From: CALCKU01 sp964607445
GTDB taxonomy: Bacteria > Pseudomonadota > Alphaproteobacteria > Caulobacterales > Maricaulaceae
Direction: 5' to 3'
Assembly (NCBI GenBank): GCA_964607445.1
Contig: CAZSKN010000005.1
Coordinates: 38,971 to 102,970, forward strand
Length of the DNA: 64,000 bases
Numbering within the stretch: the first letter of the stretch is position 1; every line of letters begins with the position of its first letter. The position numbers and the translations under genes are program-made. Under the pieces are notes generated by a model. It was not told where the DNA came from. It saw only the letters and a program-made list of their open reading frames with translations, and searched no databases. Positions 44,867-53,885 of the stretch are shown piece by piece.

Positions 44867-47501
44867 TCTCTCGACAGCGTCTAAACATTCCGTCGGCAAA
44901 CGTATTGCAGCTAATACAGGCCTTATGGTGGGATCAAAATTTCTTGCCGTATTGTTGGGAATTGGGAGCCTGTCTATAGCCACAAAATCACTTGATGGAT
45001 GGGCTTTTGGGACATTGGTATTTTTACATGCCTATATGTTGTTTTTTTCTGAAATCGGTACCTTCCAATCATGGCAGTCCATTATCCGATTTGGCTCAGA
45101 TGATCTCAAGGAAGAAAACTGTTCTCGCCTTGGGCAATTGCTCAACTTTAGTATCAAGCTTGACGCGCTTGCGGCCACGATCGGCTATCTTACGGCTATG
45201 GGGGTTTTCGCGGGTGTTGTATATATTGGATCCGTCTTTCCAGGTATTGAAATAGGGGGAAGCCCGGGTGTTGCGACAGGTGGCGGCAGGGAAAATGGGG
45301 GTTCTGCGCACAAGATGCAGCTCTCGGATGTTCAAGGCTACGCGGCCTTATATTGCCTTTTAATATTATTTCGGCAACGGGGGACGTCTATCGGTGTTTT
45401 CCGGCTTTTTGATAAATTTAATGTCTTGGCGATAAAGGCCCTTATTATGCCGTTTGTGCGGTTCATTGGGGCCGTAATTGCGGCTATCACAGGGGCTGGG
45501 TTTGAAGGGTTTTTGCTCGCTTGGTTTTTGGGGTCTTTTACAGCCTATATATATCTTCCCGTTATGGCTTTGTTAGAAATCAGAAAACGACGTCTTTGGT
45601 CTGATGTGTGGTCAGCAAAAATAAAGTTTTTCAACCCTAGAGCCGGGCTGTGGCCTTTTGCGATTAAGTCCAATATTGACTCGACACTCGCCGCCGCAAA
45701 TCAGCATTTACCCGCCTTGCTTGTAACGGCGGTTTTTGGCCCTGTTTGGGTCGGTGTTTATAAAATCGCCGAGGAGTTCGCAAAACTCTTATCTGAAGGC
45801 TTTAAGTTATTGGATCAGGTTATTTATCCAGAGCTGGCGAAATTGGTTTCAGCTGGCGAAGCGGATAAAATTTGGCAATTGGTCACGCGTGCAGCGCTTA
45901 TATTACTCAGCTTTGGGGTATTTATGTCCTGTGTGTTTTTATGGATCGGGCCGGATTTGCTGGCGTTACTGACGACGCAGGATTATACGCCAGCTGTTCC
46001 GTTAGCCTCACTTCTGGTGCCCGCAGCCGCTCTTATGGGGACAGCCGCGCCACTCTATCCAATTTTCTACGCAGCTGATAAGCCTCACCGCGCGATATAT
46101 GCCCGCGGTGCCGGGGTGTTAATCTATATTATATCCTTTTTTATCCTCAGTTTTACGATAGGCCGGATGGCTCCCGGTTGGGCGGCGATTTTAGGCAATG
46201 CCTCTGCGGTATTACTTGTCGTGGTTCTGGCGCGTCAAACGCTTAAAACAACTGTTCTTGCGCAGAATAAGGGACAAGGCGCGACCCTCAAGCCCGGTGC
46301 ATTAAACGACTCAGGTGACGAAATCCAAAATATTCCTTCCATGGACGTCCCTCGTTCAGTGACACCCTCCGTCCGATTTGTATCAAAGAGTGCAATAAAG
46401 ATATGGGGGCTCGATATGCAAGAGTGGCAATCCCGAGCTTTTAAAAAAGCGGGTGCGGATATGGACTCACTGGCAAATGACGGTGTGGTCATTGATATTA
46501 ACTGGGTGTTGTCGGCGGGGTTGTCCAAAGCCTTGATAGGGGCGCCGATGACGGCACTTATTGTGGACGGTATTGTTATTGCGACACATGGTGTGGACGA
46601 TACCACGGCGGTAGCCTTGATTGGACGCCCCGTTCAAGTGTCGAAATTAACGGCTATCGGTCTTAAGATGCAAACGCCGAGCGAGCTGGCCGGATCTTAC
46701 AACAAAGCTCTGCGTAAGTCAGAAGCCCCTTATGCTTTAAATGTCTCTCAGACGTCGGTTTCGGATATAATGAAACGTCAGTTTTCCAGTTCGTATAAGG
46801 GGATCACGGATTTTGTAACGAAGTTTTTTTGGCCGCTACCAGCGTATTATGTTACGCGGTTATGTGCCTATTGGCGGCTTACCCCGAATATGGTCACAAC
46901 GATCGGCCTTGTGTTGATGTTCGCAGCTTTATATTATTTTTCACAAGGACAATGGGCATTAGGGTTTGTCACCGGATGGATTATGACCTTTCTGGATACT
47001 GTTGATGGAAAGCTCGCAAGGACAACCATGACTTATTCCGCTTGGGGGAATATTTACGATCATGGTATTGATCTCATCCATCCGCCCTTTTGGTATACAG
47101 CTTGGTTTTTTGGTTTGGGAGGTGTTTTAGTCTGGCCGGAAGTCATGACCTTGGCCTTGGCGGCAATTTGGGTCGGATATGTTGTGGATCGACTCATTGA
47201 AGGTGTATTCATTGCCCAGCACGGCTTTCATATACATGTGTGGAGGCCGATTAATTCCTTTATGCGATTTATTACAGCCCGCCGGAACCCGAATATGTTT
47301 ATCTTCATGATCGGTATTATATTAAGTGCCATTTGGCCGGTGGCCGCGCTATGGGGATTTTATGCCGTCGCGATATGGACGTGGGTGTGTATTGTCTTCA
47401 ATATCGGGGTTGTTATCTATTCTAATTTAACGCGTCGTCCCGTTGTGTCTTGGATGGAAACGGACACCGAGACCCCATCTAAACCCCGTCCTGTTATTTG
47501 A
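44853..47501 (+). CDS. fusion of a MOP-type flippase and a CDP-alcohol phosphatidyltransferase
   Basis: 882 residues from ATG 44853, chosen because GGAGG lies 5 bases before it (ATG 44841 lacks one). Residues about 15-465 have some 12 membrane helices like polysaccharide/lipid flippases of the MOP superfamily. Residues about 505-620 form a soluble linker domain (KIWGLDMQEW, TALIVDGIVIATHG) that looks like the reduced nucleotidyltransferase part seen in inositol-phosphate-type synthases. Residues about 675-865 are a CDP-alcohol phosphatidyltransferase with the full motif D-x2-DG-x2-AR-x8-G-x3-D-x3-D (DTVDGKLAR, then GNIYDHGID). One protein could thus make and flip a phospholipid. Head group unknown. 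Confidence 0.8.
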   Translation: MLKADLSTASKHSVGKRIAANTGLMVGSKFLAVLLGIGSLSIATKSLDGWAFGTLVFLHAYMLFFSEIGTFQSWQSIIRFGSDDLKEENCSRLGQLLNFSIKLDALAATIGYLTAMGVFAGVVYIGSVFPGIEIGGSPGVATGGGRENGGSAHKMQLSDVQGYAALYCLLILFRQRGTSIGVFRLFDKFNVLAIKALIMPFVRFIGAVIAAITGAGFEGFLLAWFLGSFTAYIYLPVMALLEIRKRRLWSDVWSAKIKFFNPRAGLWPFAIKSNIDSTLAAANQHLPALLVTAVFGPVWVGVYKIAEEFAKLLSEGFKLLDQVIYPELAKLVSAGEADKIWQLVTRAALILLSFGVFMSCVFLWIGPDLLALLTTQDYTPAVPLASLLVPAAALMGTAAPLYPIFYAADKPHRAIYARGAGVLIYIISFFILSFTIGRMAPGWAAILGNASAVLLVVVLARQTLKTTVLAQNKGQGATLKPGALNDSGDEIQNIPSMDVPRSVTPSVRFVSKSAIKIWGLDMQEWQSRAFKKAGADMDSLANDGVVIDINWVLSAGLSKALIGAPMTALIVDGIVIATHGVDDTTAVALIGRPVQVSKLTAIGLKMQTPSELAGSYNKALRKSEAPYALNVSQTSVSDIMKRQFSSSYKGITDFVTKFFWPLPAYYVTRLCAYWRLTPNMVTTIGLVLMFAALYYFSQGQWALGFVTGWIMTFLDTVDGKLARTTMTYSAWGNIYDHGIDLIHPPFWYTAWFFGLGGVLVWPEVMTLALAAIWVGYVVDRLIEGVFIAQHGFHIHVWRPINSFMRFITARRNPNMFIFMIGIILSAIWPVAALWGFYAVAIWTWVCIVFNIGVVIYSNLTRRPVVSWMETDTETPSKPRPVI

Positions 47502-47515
47502 TACTGGGTAAAATA

Positions 47516-48193
47516 ATGGCCCGTGATATTGCAATTTTTGACTTGGATTATACGTTGACAAAACGTGGAACCTGGGCGCGTTTTATTATTCAGGGCGTTT
47601 TACCCAGACCGCATATGTGGTTGCCGCTGATCGGTATTACGGCATGGTCGCAAATCCGGTATAAACGGCGCCGTTCACCCCGTATTGCCGTTAAATCCGC
47701 CATGTTGAAATGGTCGATTGCAGGATTACCGCGCGCGCGTATCGAGCGCTTGGCGAGACGTTTTGCCGAGAGAGAAATCCGCAGAGGTCTACGTGCAGGC
47801 GCAATACGCGCATTAGACTTTCATCGCAAGCGAGGTGATGACATCATGATAGCCAGTGCAGCCGCAAATGTTATTGTAGAGGCTATCGCTCAAGGCTTGG
47901 ATATAAAGCATGTCGTAGCCACTGAATTGGCGTGGACGACAACGGGTCATTTATCGACGGAATTTGCATCCGATAATTGTTACGGCCCCGAAAAATTACG
48001 ACGTGTTGAGGCCTATTTTCAGCAGAACCCGAGCTTGAAACATAATAACACAAATATCACAATATATTCAGATAGTTATTCTGATCTTGATATTTTACTT
48101 TTTGCTGATGTAGGTATAGCCGTCAATCCTAATGCGCGATTGCGGGCCTATGCCCAAACGCATGATATGCGGATTGAGGATTGGACGACATAG
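47516..48193 (+). CDS. HAD superfamily IB phosphatase
   Basis: 225 residues with the HAD motif FDLDYTLT (catalytic Asp9 and Asp11), MIASAAANV as motif II and YSDSYSDLDIL as motif III/IV. This SerB-like subgroup removes phosphate from small molecules or lipid precursors. In lipid operons such enzymes dephosphorylate the phosphatidyl-alcohol-phosphate product. ATG 47516 is preferred over TTG 47498. Confidence 0.8.
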   Translation: MARDIAIFDLDYTLTKRGTWARFIIQGVLPRPHMWLPLIGITAWSQIRYKRRRSPRIAVKSAMLKWSIAGLPRARIERLARRFAEREIRRGLRAGAIRALDFHRKRGDDIMIASAAANVIVEAIAQGLDIKHVVATELAWTTTGHLSTEFASDNCYGPEKLRRVEAYFQQNPSLKHNNTNITIYSDSYSDLDILLFADVGIAVNPNARLRAYAQTHDMRIEDWTT

Positions 48194-48223
48194 CTCTTGT
48201 GGGCGCAACTTATCAGGAATATT

Positions 48224-48979
48224 ATGCAAGCTATAATATTAAGCGCAGGACGTGGATCCCGCCTCTTACCTCTGACGACAGATCTTCCGAAATGTCTTTT
48301 ACCGATTGGTCTTACGACTGTATTGGGCATGCAATTAGATACTCTACTCAAACACGGTGTAGATAATGTAACCGTCGTGACCGGTTTTAACGAACATTTG
48401 GTGCAAGCCGAAATTGATGCACGGCAGGTCGGGCCTTTTGTTAAAACCGTTTTTAATCCGTTTTTTCAAGTTGCCGATAATTTGGCAAGTTGTTGGATGG
48501 CTAGAGATAATATGGATGACGATTTTTTACTAATTAACGGGGATACACTCTTTAGTCCTAATTTGTTGAAAACGGTTTTGGAGGCCCCGCAAAAACCGGT
48601 TTCGGTGACAATCGATCAAAAGCACCAATATGATGGCGATGACATGAAGGTTACTCTGCAAGGTACTGAATTAAAGGCTATTGGTAAAACATTATTGCCC
48701 CAACAAACAAATGGCGAATCTATTGGTATGCTACGGTTTATGGGGGAGGGACCGCAAATTTTTCGGAATGAATTAGAACGCTTAATGCGTTTAGAGGACG
48801 GTACGAAAAGCTGGTTTCTAAGTGCAATTCACGGTTTGGCGAAATCCGGTATCACCATTGATACGACAAATATTAAAGGCTCGACTTGGGCGGAATTGGA
48901 TACTCCGGAAGATTATGAAATCTGTCGATCACTCTTCGGTGGCAGCGGTATGGCCCGGAAACGATTTTCAGTCGTTTAG
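48224..48979 (+). CDS. nucleotidyltransferase of the sugar-1-P / phosphocholine cytidylyltransferase type
   Basis: 251 residues. The start is ATG 48224, which has CAGGA upstream. IILSAGRGSRLLPLTTDLPKCLLPIG is the NTP-binding signature with catalytic Arg13 and Lys23. FLLINGDTLF gives the metal Asp, and NIKGSTWAELDTPEDY resembles LicC-type phosphocholine and inositol-phosphate cytidylyltransferases. It would make the CDP- or NDP-activated head group for the phosphatidyltransferase two genes upstream. Substrate not decidable by eye. Confidence 0.75.
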   Translation: MQAIILSAGRGSRLLPLTTDLPKCLLPIGLTTVLGMQLDTLLKHGVDNVTVVTGFNEHLVQAEIDARQVGPFVKTVFNPFFQVADNLASCWMARDNMDDDFLLINGDTLFSPNLLKTVLEAPQKPVSVTIDQKHQYDGDDMKVTLQGTELKAIGKTLLPQQTNGESIGMLRFMGEGPQIFRNELERLMRLEDGTKSWFLSAIHGLAKSGITIDTTNIKGSTWAELDTPEDYEICRSLFGGSGMARKRFSVV

Positions 48980-49003
48980 CTATTTGGCGTCATTTAACCT
49001 ATT

Positions 49004-50602
49004 ATGATTCTTGATCTTGAATCCGTAGACACACCCCTTAACCTCTCCACCGATATTTGTATCATTGGAGCCGGCGTGGCTGGGCAGACTTTATCTGAAC
49101 GTTTGTCAAAATATGAGTTAAAAACGGTCTTGATTGAGAGTGGCGACAAAGATTTTCGTAAAGATACGCAATCTTTGGCGAAAGGTGAAAATATTGGCGA
49201 ACCTTATTATGATCTCGAGAGTGCAAGACTGCGCCTTTTTGGCGGCACGGCTGCGATTTGGGGCGGGCGCTGCGCTGAACTTGACCCGATAGACTTTGAG
49301 CAAAGAGATTATATCCCCCATAGTGGGTGGCCGTTTTTGAAGTCAGAACTGGACGGGTATTATAGCGAGGTTTTTACGCAATTGGATTTAAAGCGCCCGG
49401 GTGCAGGACGGTTATGGACTGAAATTGAGCAAAGCCCACCCGCGTTTTCCAAGCATAAGCTAGATACAGACTTGTGGGCGTTTGATGAAGACGGTCGACG
49501 GTTTACAAATGTGAATCGGCCAAATCTGTCTCAGACGGATATATTGCTCAATGCCACCTTGTCGAAAATTTTGGTATCTGGACAAGGTCAGGTAACAGAG
49601 ATTGAAGCTCGAAGTTTGACCGGGCGTAAGGCAGATATAAAAGCCAAGGTTTTTGTCCTTGCCGCCGGCGCCATAGAAACCGTACGTGTGTTGATGGGAG
49701 CTGTACCCTCACGCCCTACAGGGCTTGGAAATGATCATGATGTTTTAGGGCGTTATTTTATGGAACATCCGCATGCGCGTGCGGGCCAAATTATTCCTGA
49801 AAATGTGGCCCAAACATTATCCGTGCTTCCGCGCGCTATTCGTCACAAAGGGCAACGATATGCCGCTTATATGCGCCCGGCGCCTGACTTGCAGCGCGAA
49901 AAAGGAATTTTGAATACATCCATTAGTTTTGCTCCCCGACGCCATGAGGGTGAAAATCTAGAAATTTTCAGGGCAACGACGAATTTACTTAAACATGAGC
50001 TTCCTTCAACCCAGTTCTGGCGAGAGTTTTATGGGGGGTTAAAACGTTTTGCGATTAGAGGTTTGGAAAAGACAGATCCGTGGTCGTCAGTGCTGAATAT
50101 GAAAGCTTCACGCGGGAAAATGGGGGTTTATGCCATTGCCCGGGCTGAACAGTCACCTAATCCGCAAAGTCGAATCACACTGGGTTCAGAGGTTGATGCG
50201 CTGGGCTTGCCGCGTCCCCAATTGGATTGGCGCTTATCTGATATCGATGGGAGAAGTTTGCGCGTATTGATGGAAACTCTAAACGAGGAATATAGACGAT
50301 TGGGATGGGGACGTGTCGAGCCCTCTCCATGGTTGTTAGACGAGACCACCCAATGGAAGACTGACCCTCTGATTTCAGCACATGCCATTGGGGGGTATCA
50401 CCATATGGGGGGAACGCGTATGGGAACGGATGTGAAAACCAGCGTGGTAAATGCAGATTGTCGCTTGCATGATAGCGCTAATCTTTATATCGCCAGCAGC
50501 AGTGTCTTTCCAACGGGCGGCTGGGCGAACCCGACGATCACAATTATGGCACTGGCCTTGCGTTTGGGTGATCATTTAGGGCAGAAGCTGAGAAAAAAAT
50601 AG
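49004..50602 (+). CDS. GMC-family FAD-dependent oxidoreductase
   Basis: 532 residues. FAD is bound by CIIGAGVAGQTLSERL, and FGGTAAIWGGRC follows. The C-terminal catalytic region GGYHHMGGTRMG and NPTITIMALALRLG is typical of glucose-methanol-choline oxidoreductases. It oxidises an alcohol on a sugar or polyol. There is no signal peptide. Its place between the head-group nucleotidyltransferase and cyclopropane synthase suggests head-group or acyl-chain modification. Confidence 0.83.
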   Translation: MILDLESVDTPLNLSTDICIIGAGVAGQTLSERLSKYELKTVLIESGDKDFRKDTQSLAKGENIGEPYYDLESARLRLFGGTAAIWGGRCAELDPIDFEQRDYIPHSGWPFLKSELDGYYSEVFTQLDLKRPGAGRLWTEIEQSPPAFSKHKLDTDLWAFDEDGRRFTNVNRPNLSQTDILLNATLSKILVSGQGQVTEIEARSLTGRKADIKAKVFVLAAGAIETVRVLMGAVPSRPTGLGNDHDVLGRYFMEHPHARAGQIIPENVAQTLSVLPRAIRHKGQRYAAYMRPAPDLQREKGILNTSISFAPRRHEGENLEIFRATTNLLKHELPSTQFWREFYGGLKRFAIRGLEKTDPWSSVLNMKASRGKMGVYAIARAEQSPNPQSRITLGSEVDALGLPRPQLDWRLSDIDGRSLRVLMETLNEEYRRLGWGRVEPSPWLLDETTQWKTDPLISAHAIGGYHHMGGTRMGTDVKTSVVNADCRLHDSANLYIASSSVFPTGGWANPTITIMALALRLGDHLGQKLRKK

Positions 50603-50609
50603 GCCAATT

Positions 50610-51824
50610 ATGAAATTACTAAATGCAATGATGACGCAGTTTGTAAAAACGGGTCAGTTGACAATTATTGATGTTGATGGAAATCGCCATATCTACGGGC
50701 CCGGTGGTGAGGGCACGCCGTCGGCAACGATAAGGTTGACGGATAAAAGGCTATATCGGCAATTATTCTTAAACCCCGAATTGAAAGCAGGGGAAGCCTA
50801 TATGGACGGCACACTTATTTGCGAAGACGGCGGGATACGTGGTCTGTTAAATGTATTTGCCAATAACCGCGAGGGCTTGCGGGGCCATCCTTTGCAAAAG
50901 GCTCTTAAAGGGTGGCTAAAAAAGATTCGCAAGTGGCATCAACGCAATAAAACCACCGCGTCACGCAAAAATGTGCAGCATCATTATGATCTTTCTAATG
51001 AATTCTATCGGTTGTTCCTTGATGAAGATTTGCAATATTCCTGCGCTTATTGGCCGTCACTGGATATTTCGCTTGAAGACGCGCAACGGGCTAAAAAAGC
51101 GCATATTGCGGCGAAGCTTAACCTGAAACCGGGAATGAAAGTTCTGGACATTGGGTGTGGCTGGGGAGGTATGGCGATTTATCTGGCCGAGACATATGGT
51201 TGCGAGGTCGTGGGTGTTACGCTCTCTGACGAGCAGCATGCTCTGGGAGTTGCACGGGTAAAAGAAAAAGGACTTATCGGAAAGGTTGATATTCGTATTC
51301 AGGATTATCGTCACCTTGAAGAAAAGTTTGACCGGATCGTTTCTGTCGGCATGTTTGAACATGTTGGGGTTGCGCATTATCTGGAATATTTTTCAAAAAT
51401 AAACGCCCTTTTAACAGAAGATGGGTCTGCTCTCGTGCATTCGATTGGGCGTAAAGGTGGGCCAGGGACTACCGGGGCGTGGATACGCAAATATATTTTC
51501 CCGGGGGGCTATTCTCCGGCTTTATCAGAAACTTTTGCCGAAATAGAAAAAGCGAAGTTATGGGTGACGGATTGTGAGATTTTACGTCTGCATTATGCCG
51601 AAACTTTGTTGGAGTGGGATAAGCGGTTTCAGGCCAATCGGGATAAGGTCGCAGCTATGTTTGACGAAAAATTTTGCCGAATGTGGGAATTTTACCTGAT
51701 CATTAGCGAATTTTCTTTTCGCTATGGTAAACATATGAACTTTCAAATACAGCTCTCGAAAAACGTCGATGCTCTTCCGATTACACGGGATTATATGATC
51801 GATGGTGAACGGAAACTCGCATAG
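50610..51824 (+). CDS. cfa: cyclopropane-fatty-acyl-phospholipid synthase
   Basis: 404 residues. A methyltransferase that adds a methylene bridge to unsaturated acyl chains of membrane lipids, using SAM. The SAM site is VLDIGCGWGGMAIYLAE; NVQHHYDLSNEFYRLFLDEDLQYSCAYW and SVGMFEHVGVAHY are signatures. It lies 7 bp after the GMC gene and 9 bp before the hydroxylase. Related enzymes can instead methylate; being within this operon suggests a dedicated substrate. Confidence 0.9.
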   Translation: MKLLNAMMTQFVKTGQLTIIDVDGNRHIYGPGGEGTPSATIRLTDKRLYRQLFLNPELKAGEAYMDGTLICEDGGIRGLLNVFANNREGLRGHPLQKALKGWLKKIRKWHQRNKTTASRKNVQHHYDLSNEFYRLFLDEDLQYSCAYWPSLDISLEDAQRAKKAHIAAKLNLKPGMKVLDIGCGWGGMAIYLAETYGCEVVGVTLSDEQHALGVARVKEKGLIGKVDIRIQDYRHLEEKFDRIVSVGMFEHVGVAHYLEYFSKINALLTEDGSALVHSIGRKGGPGTTGAWIRKYIFPGGYSPALSETFAEIEKAKLWVTDCEILRLHYAETLLEWDKRFQANRDKVAAMFDEKFCRMWEFYLIISEFSFRYGKHMNFQIQLSKNVDALPITRDYMIDGERKLA

Positions 51825-51833
51825 GGTATAGCC

Positions 51834-52643
51834 ATGGCTACAGGTGTTGAAAAACCCAAATCCTTACAAAACCGCCGTCGGGCATTTATTAAGAAGACGG
51901 GTAAGAAGCTTGTGCGCAAAATTGCAGCGTTTCAATCCCGCCAATCCAGAGTGCCCGATACACCAAAAGTTGAAAATAAATATTTCCCATTTTTACATGA
52001 ATTTACCGAGAATTGGGAAGTTATCAGAGCTGAAGCCCAAGAGGTTCTAAAATTTCGAGAGGCAATTCCGGGGTTCCAAGAAATATCTCCGGATCAATAT
52101 CGGTTAGCGACGGAGCAAAACTGGAAGACATTTGTTTTATTCGGCTTTGGACAACGTCTCGAAAAAAACACCCAATTGACGCCTAAGACCGCAGAAATAT
52201 TAGAAAATGTGCCTAATTTACAAACGGCTATGTTTTCAATTTTGGCGCCGGGCTATCATATCCCGGCGCATAAGGGCGTAACAAAAGGGATTTTGCGATC
52301 TCATCTGGGCTTGATCATCCCGAAGGATAGAGAGAAGTGCCGCATCAGGGTGGATGACACGATAACAGCATGGAAAGAAGGTGAAATATTTGTCTTTGAT
52401 GATACTTATGAGCATGAAGTCTGGAATGATACAGATGAAGAACGCGTTATTCTGCTTTATGATTTTGACCGTCCAATGAAGTTTTGGGGGCGATTGATGA
52501 ATACAACCTTTTTACAAATTATGAAATTTACGGCCTTTTACCAAGATCCGAAAAAAAACCTACAAGATGCAGAGGCGCGTCTTGAGGCTGCGATTCGTCA
52601 GGCGGATGCCAATATGGAAGCGATGAGCGACCCCGCCGCATAA
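51834..52643 (+). CDS. aspartyl/asparaginyl beta-hydroxylase-domain protein, LpxO-like
   Basis: 269 residues of the Fe(II)/2-oxoglutarate hydroxylase family that includes LpxO, which 2-hydroxylates acyl chains of lipid A. Iron ligands are expected in GYHIPAHKG and DDTYEHEVWN, and RVILLYDFDRP holds the 2-oxoglutarate Arg. The N-terminus is basic and there is no clear membrane anchor. Last gene of the rightward lipid operon. Hydroxylation of a lipid acyl chain is likely; the lipid is unknown. Confidence 0.82.
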   Translation: MATGVEKPKSLQNRRRAFIKKTGKKLVRKIAAFQSRQSRVPDTPKVENKYFPFLHEFTENWEVIRAEAQEVLKFREAIPGFQEISPDQYRLATEQNWKTFVLFGFGQRLEKNTQLTPKTAEILENVPNLQTAMFSILAPGYHIPAHKGVTKGILRSHLGLIIPKDREKCRIRVDDTITAWKEGEIFVFDDTYEHEVWNDTDEERVILLYDFDRPMKFWGRLMNTTFLQIMKFTAFYQDPKKNLQDAEARLEAAIRQADANMEAMSDPAA

Positions 52644-52799
52644 TGTTTACATGGGTTAAACCCGAGAGCGCGTAAGGCGAGGGGCTTAGACCCTGCACTC
52701 CCGCCCCAAGTAAGCGTTTAACTGAGGGTATAAGTGAGTATTTATTTAAAGGAACGTTCCTGGGGCGCTCTCTGTGAAGGCTAACCCTCTAAGCGCGCG

Positions 52800-53363
52800 T
52801 CAAGGCCTTGCATCATAAATTGTAAGCGCGGCACAAAGTTCTGCAAGGCTTTTGTCCTCGGACTTTATCTCTTGGGATCGTTCGGGCAAGGCGACATACA
52901 CACCTTTCGGGCTGTCGTAGAGTTTAGGTCGGCTATTCTCGTGTGAAATCGAAGAGAAATCAAATAATAAAATTGTGCCTTTAGAGGTAAACCCACCCTC
53001 TGATATCAACCCAATTACGTGTTCGGACGGCGTTGCAAAAGGTACATATCTGACAGGTTTTTGTTGGTATATGTCAGAAATTTTTTCGGGCCAGCTATAT
53101 ATAGACACATGTTTTATAGGGCTGGAAAGATAGGTCGAGGCTGCATCTTCGGCATTGAGTGCGACTCCTGCTAATAACCATGATGTTTCAACATTTAAGG
53201 CTTTGCTTATACGGTCTAAAGCCAGTGGACGCGGAATATGACTACTATTTTCCCAATTTGCCACGGTTGGCTGGCTAACATGAGTGGCCTGCGCAAGGTC
53301 CGACTGAGAGAGGCCCCGCGCTAGGCGTGTTTTTTTTATACGCGTATGGATAGTATCAGTCAT
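52800..53363 (-). CDS. XRE-family transcriptional regulator
   Basis: 187 residues. An N-terminal Cro/CI-type helix-turn-helix (RLARGLSQSDLAQATHVSQP followed by TVANWEN; residues 14-40). The C-terminal part (about 75-187) has a beta-rich look recalling the S24-type dimerisation domain of phage repressors, but I see no protease dyad. No target gene is obvious. It faces the lipid operon tail to tail. Its promoter carries an inverted repeat, suggesting autoregulation. Confidence 0.8.
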   Translation of the reverse strand: MTDTIHTRIKKTRLARGLSQSDLAQATHVSQPTVANWENSSHIPRPLALDRISKALNVETSWLLAGVALNAEDAASTYLSSPIKHVSIYSWPEKISDIYQQKPVRYVPFATPSEHVIGLISEGGFTSKGTILLFDFSSISHENSRPKLYDSPKGVYVALPERSQEIKSEDKSLAELCAALTIYDARP

Positions 53364-53369
53364 GTCGCG

Positions 53370-53397
53370 TTTATAACTTTAACTTATAAATTGTCAA
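53370..53397 (-). promoter_or_regulatory. promoter and operator of the XRE gene, likely leaderless
   Basis: On the minus strand, TTGACA (53397-53392), a 16-bp spacer and TATAAA (53375-53370) form a near-consensus promoter. The start point would fall on the A of the ATG at 53363, giving a leaderless mRNA. An inverted repeat TTTATAA-N7-TTATAAA (53370-53390) spans the spacer and -10 box and is a likely autoregulatory operator. Confidence 0.6.
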
Positions 53398-53652
53398 ACG
53401 GAGGATTTATTAAAAATATCGAGAATGACGTGTGTATTTCTTTTAAATGTCACAATTCAGGCAATTTTTGACGCTACAGTACCGTGTATGAATGTAATCT
53501 GAAAGTTTAATATACTTAAGATTACAAAAATGTTATTAGAAAAACCTATTTTTTGTCTTGAAATCATCATTTCAATACTTAAGTTAAGCCTGTGGGTGGA
53601 TTATTCATTCTGTAGGGTTGTGGGACCAATCTTACGCAAATACGAGGTCTTT

Positions 53653-53853
53653 ATGAAAGGCGATTATTGTACACGTGAGGGCGCCGAGCGCTTAAAAAAT
53701 CAGATTGAGGAGTATTGGGCCGAACGTGGGCACAATGTGAAGGTAAATTTGGTGCAAGGTGGTTTTCTTGCTTCTATGCGGTCTGCCCGTACGGATGTTC
53801 GCAGCAATCTTGTTAACGGCGTGCCGACACGGAATATGGAGCACTTTGCCTGA
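53653..53853 (+). CDS. small hypothetical protein
   Basis: 66 residues from ATG 53653, which follows ACGAGGT by 5 bases; a longer frame from 53530 lacks such a site. The sequence is polar and basic (ERLKNQIEEYWAERGHNV, then QGGFLASMRSARTDVRSNL). It reads like a real, conserved small alphaproteobacterial protein, but I know no function. Convergent with gph, divergent from the XRE gene. Confidence 0.6.
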   Translation: MKGDYCTREGAERLKNQIEEYWAERGHNVKVNLVQGGFLASMRSARTDVRSNLVNGVPTRNMEHFA

Positions 53854-53885
53854 TCATGCATTATACGTGACAGATAATTTGCATC

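Noticed and set aside
52655..52670. GGGTTAAACCC palindrome after the lipid operon as a terminator
   Set aside because: There is a single central base, so no RNA loop can form, and no T-run follows.
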